Source: Campylobacterales bacterium
Lineage (GTDB): Bacteria; Campylobacterota; Campylobacteria; Campylobacterales; Sulfurovaceae
DNA length: 14,356 nt
Reading direction: 5' to 3'
Assembly (NCBI GenBank): GCA_016937075.1
Contig: JAFGWQ010000078.1
Coordinates: 1-14,356 of the forward strand
In this document: in pieces, positions 14,288 through 14,356 of the stretch
How the letters are laid out: the number at the start of each line of letters is the position of its first letter
Numbering within the stretch: position 1 is the stretch's first letter
Program-made: the position numbers and the translations under genes
Notes under the pieces: model-generated
What the model was told of the DNA's origin: nothing
The model's database searches: none
Seen by the model: only the letters and a program-made list of their open reading frames with translations

Positions 14288-14315
14288 TTGAATGTAAATA
14301 CCAACATGATATAAT
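14288..14315 (+). promoter_or_regulatory. Promoter of the rightmost gene
   Basis: TTGAAT (14288-14293), 16 bp, then TATAAT (14310-14315) with an extended -10 TG one base before it (TGATATAAT). This is the most complete sigma-70 promoter in the window. It drives the gene whose ribosome site is AAAGGAG (14326-14332). Confidence 0.6.
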
Positions 14316-14338
14316 GTGATTTTTCAAAGGAGAGGTTA

Positions 14339-14356
14339 GTGGAATACTGGAATCAT
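14339..14356 (+). CDS. Start of an unidentified gene, cut by the window edge
   Basis: GTG at 14339 begins a frame reading MEYWNH to the end of the window. AAAGGAG (14326-14332) lies 6 nt before it and a good promoter precedes it, so a gene very probably starts here. Six codons are too few to identify it. In C. jejuni the gene divergent from htrA encodes the DnaJ-like CbpA, but these residues do not look like a J-domain start. Confidence 0.5.

Noticed and set aside
1..14356. tRNA or rRNA genes, CRISPR arrays, insertion sequences, prophage genes
   Set aside because: No cloverleaf-like gene, regularly spaced repeats, transposase, integrase or phage-like frame was seen on either strand.

Overview
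The window looks like a stretch of ordinary chromosome from a member of the Campylobacterota (the former Epsilonproteobacteria). The evidence is AT-rich DNA with heavy ATA and AAA codon use, T-rich promoters with a good TATAAT box and no clear -35, and two gene neighbourhoods that I know from Campylobacter and Helicobacter. I cannot name a genus. A free-living sulfur- or hydrogen-oxidising relative (Sulfurimonas/Sulfurovum-like) is a guess.

Layout, left to right. Positions 1-1410 hold the 3' part of priA (replication restart helicase), cut by the window edge. After a 271-bp intergenic region unusually rich in palindromes come ispG (isoprenoid synthesis), dnaB (replicative helicase) and a short comEC (DNA uptake channel), all on the + strand and 2-3 nt apart. 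comEC runs tail-to-tail into a minus-strand operon, with a 36-bp overlap of the coding ends. Read in its own direction, that operon is an exported PgbA/PgbB-like protein, then glcD (FAD-linked D-2-hydroxyacid dehydrogenase), then yihY (BrkB-family membrane protein). The exported-protein gene diverges from a + strand pair: a Csd3-type M23 peptidoglycan hydrolase and a NUDT14-like Nudix hydrolase, overlapping by ATGA. A tandem-Mop molybdate-binding protein follows alone with its own promoter.

The right end is a minus-strand operon htrA - OmpR-type response regulator - sensor histidine kinase, in the same order as htrA-cprR-cprS of Campylobacter jejuni. It diverges from a gene of which only the first six codons are present.

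The genes fall into a replication/housekeeping group on the left and a cell-envelope group (peptidoglycan trimming, exported protein, periplasmic protease/chaperone, envelope-linked two-component system) in the middle and right. I see no mobile element, CRISPR array, tRNA, rRNA, prophage or obviously new multi-gene system. The strongest oddity is the response regulator: its reading frame has no ATG, GTG or TTG that would keep the N-terminal acidic pocket, and a Shine-Dalgarno sequence sits at the right distance before two ATA codons. Either it uses a rare AUA start or the start codon has been altered.
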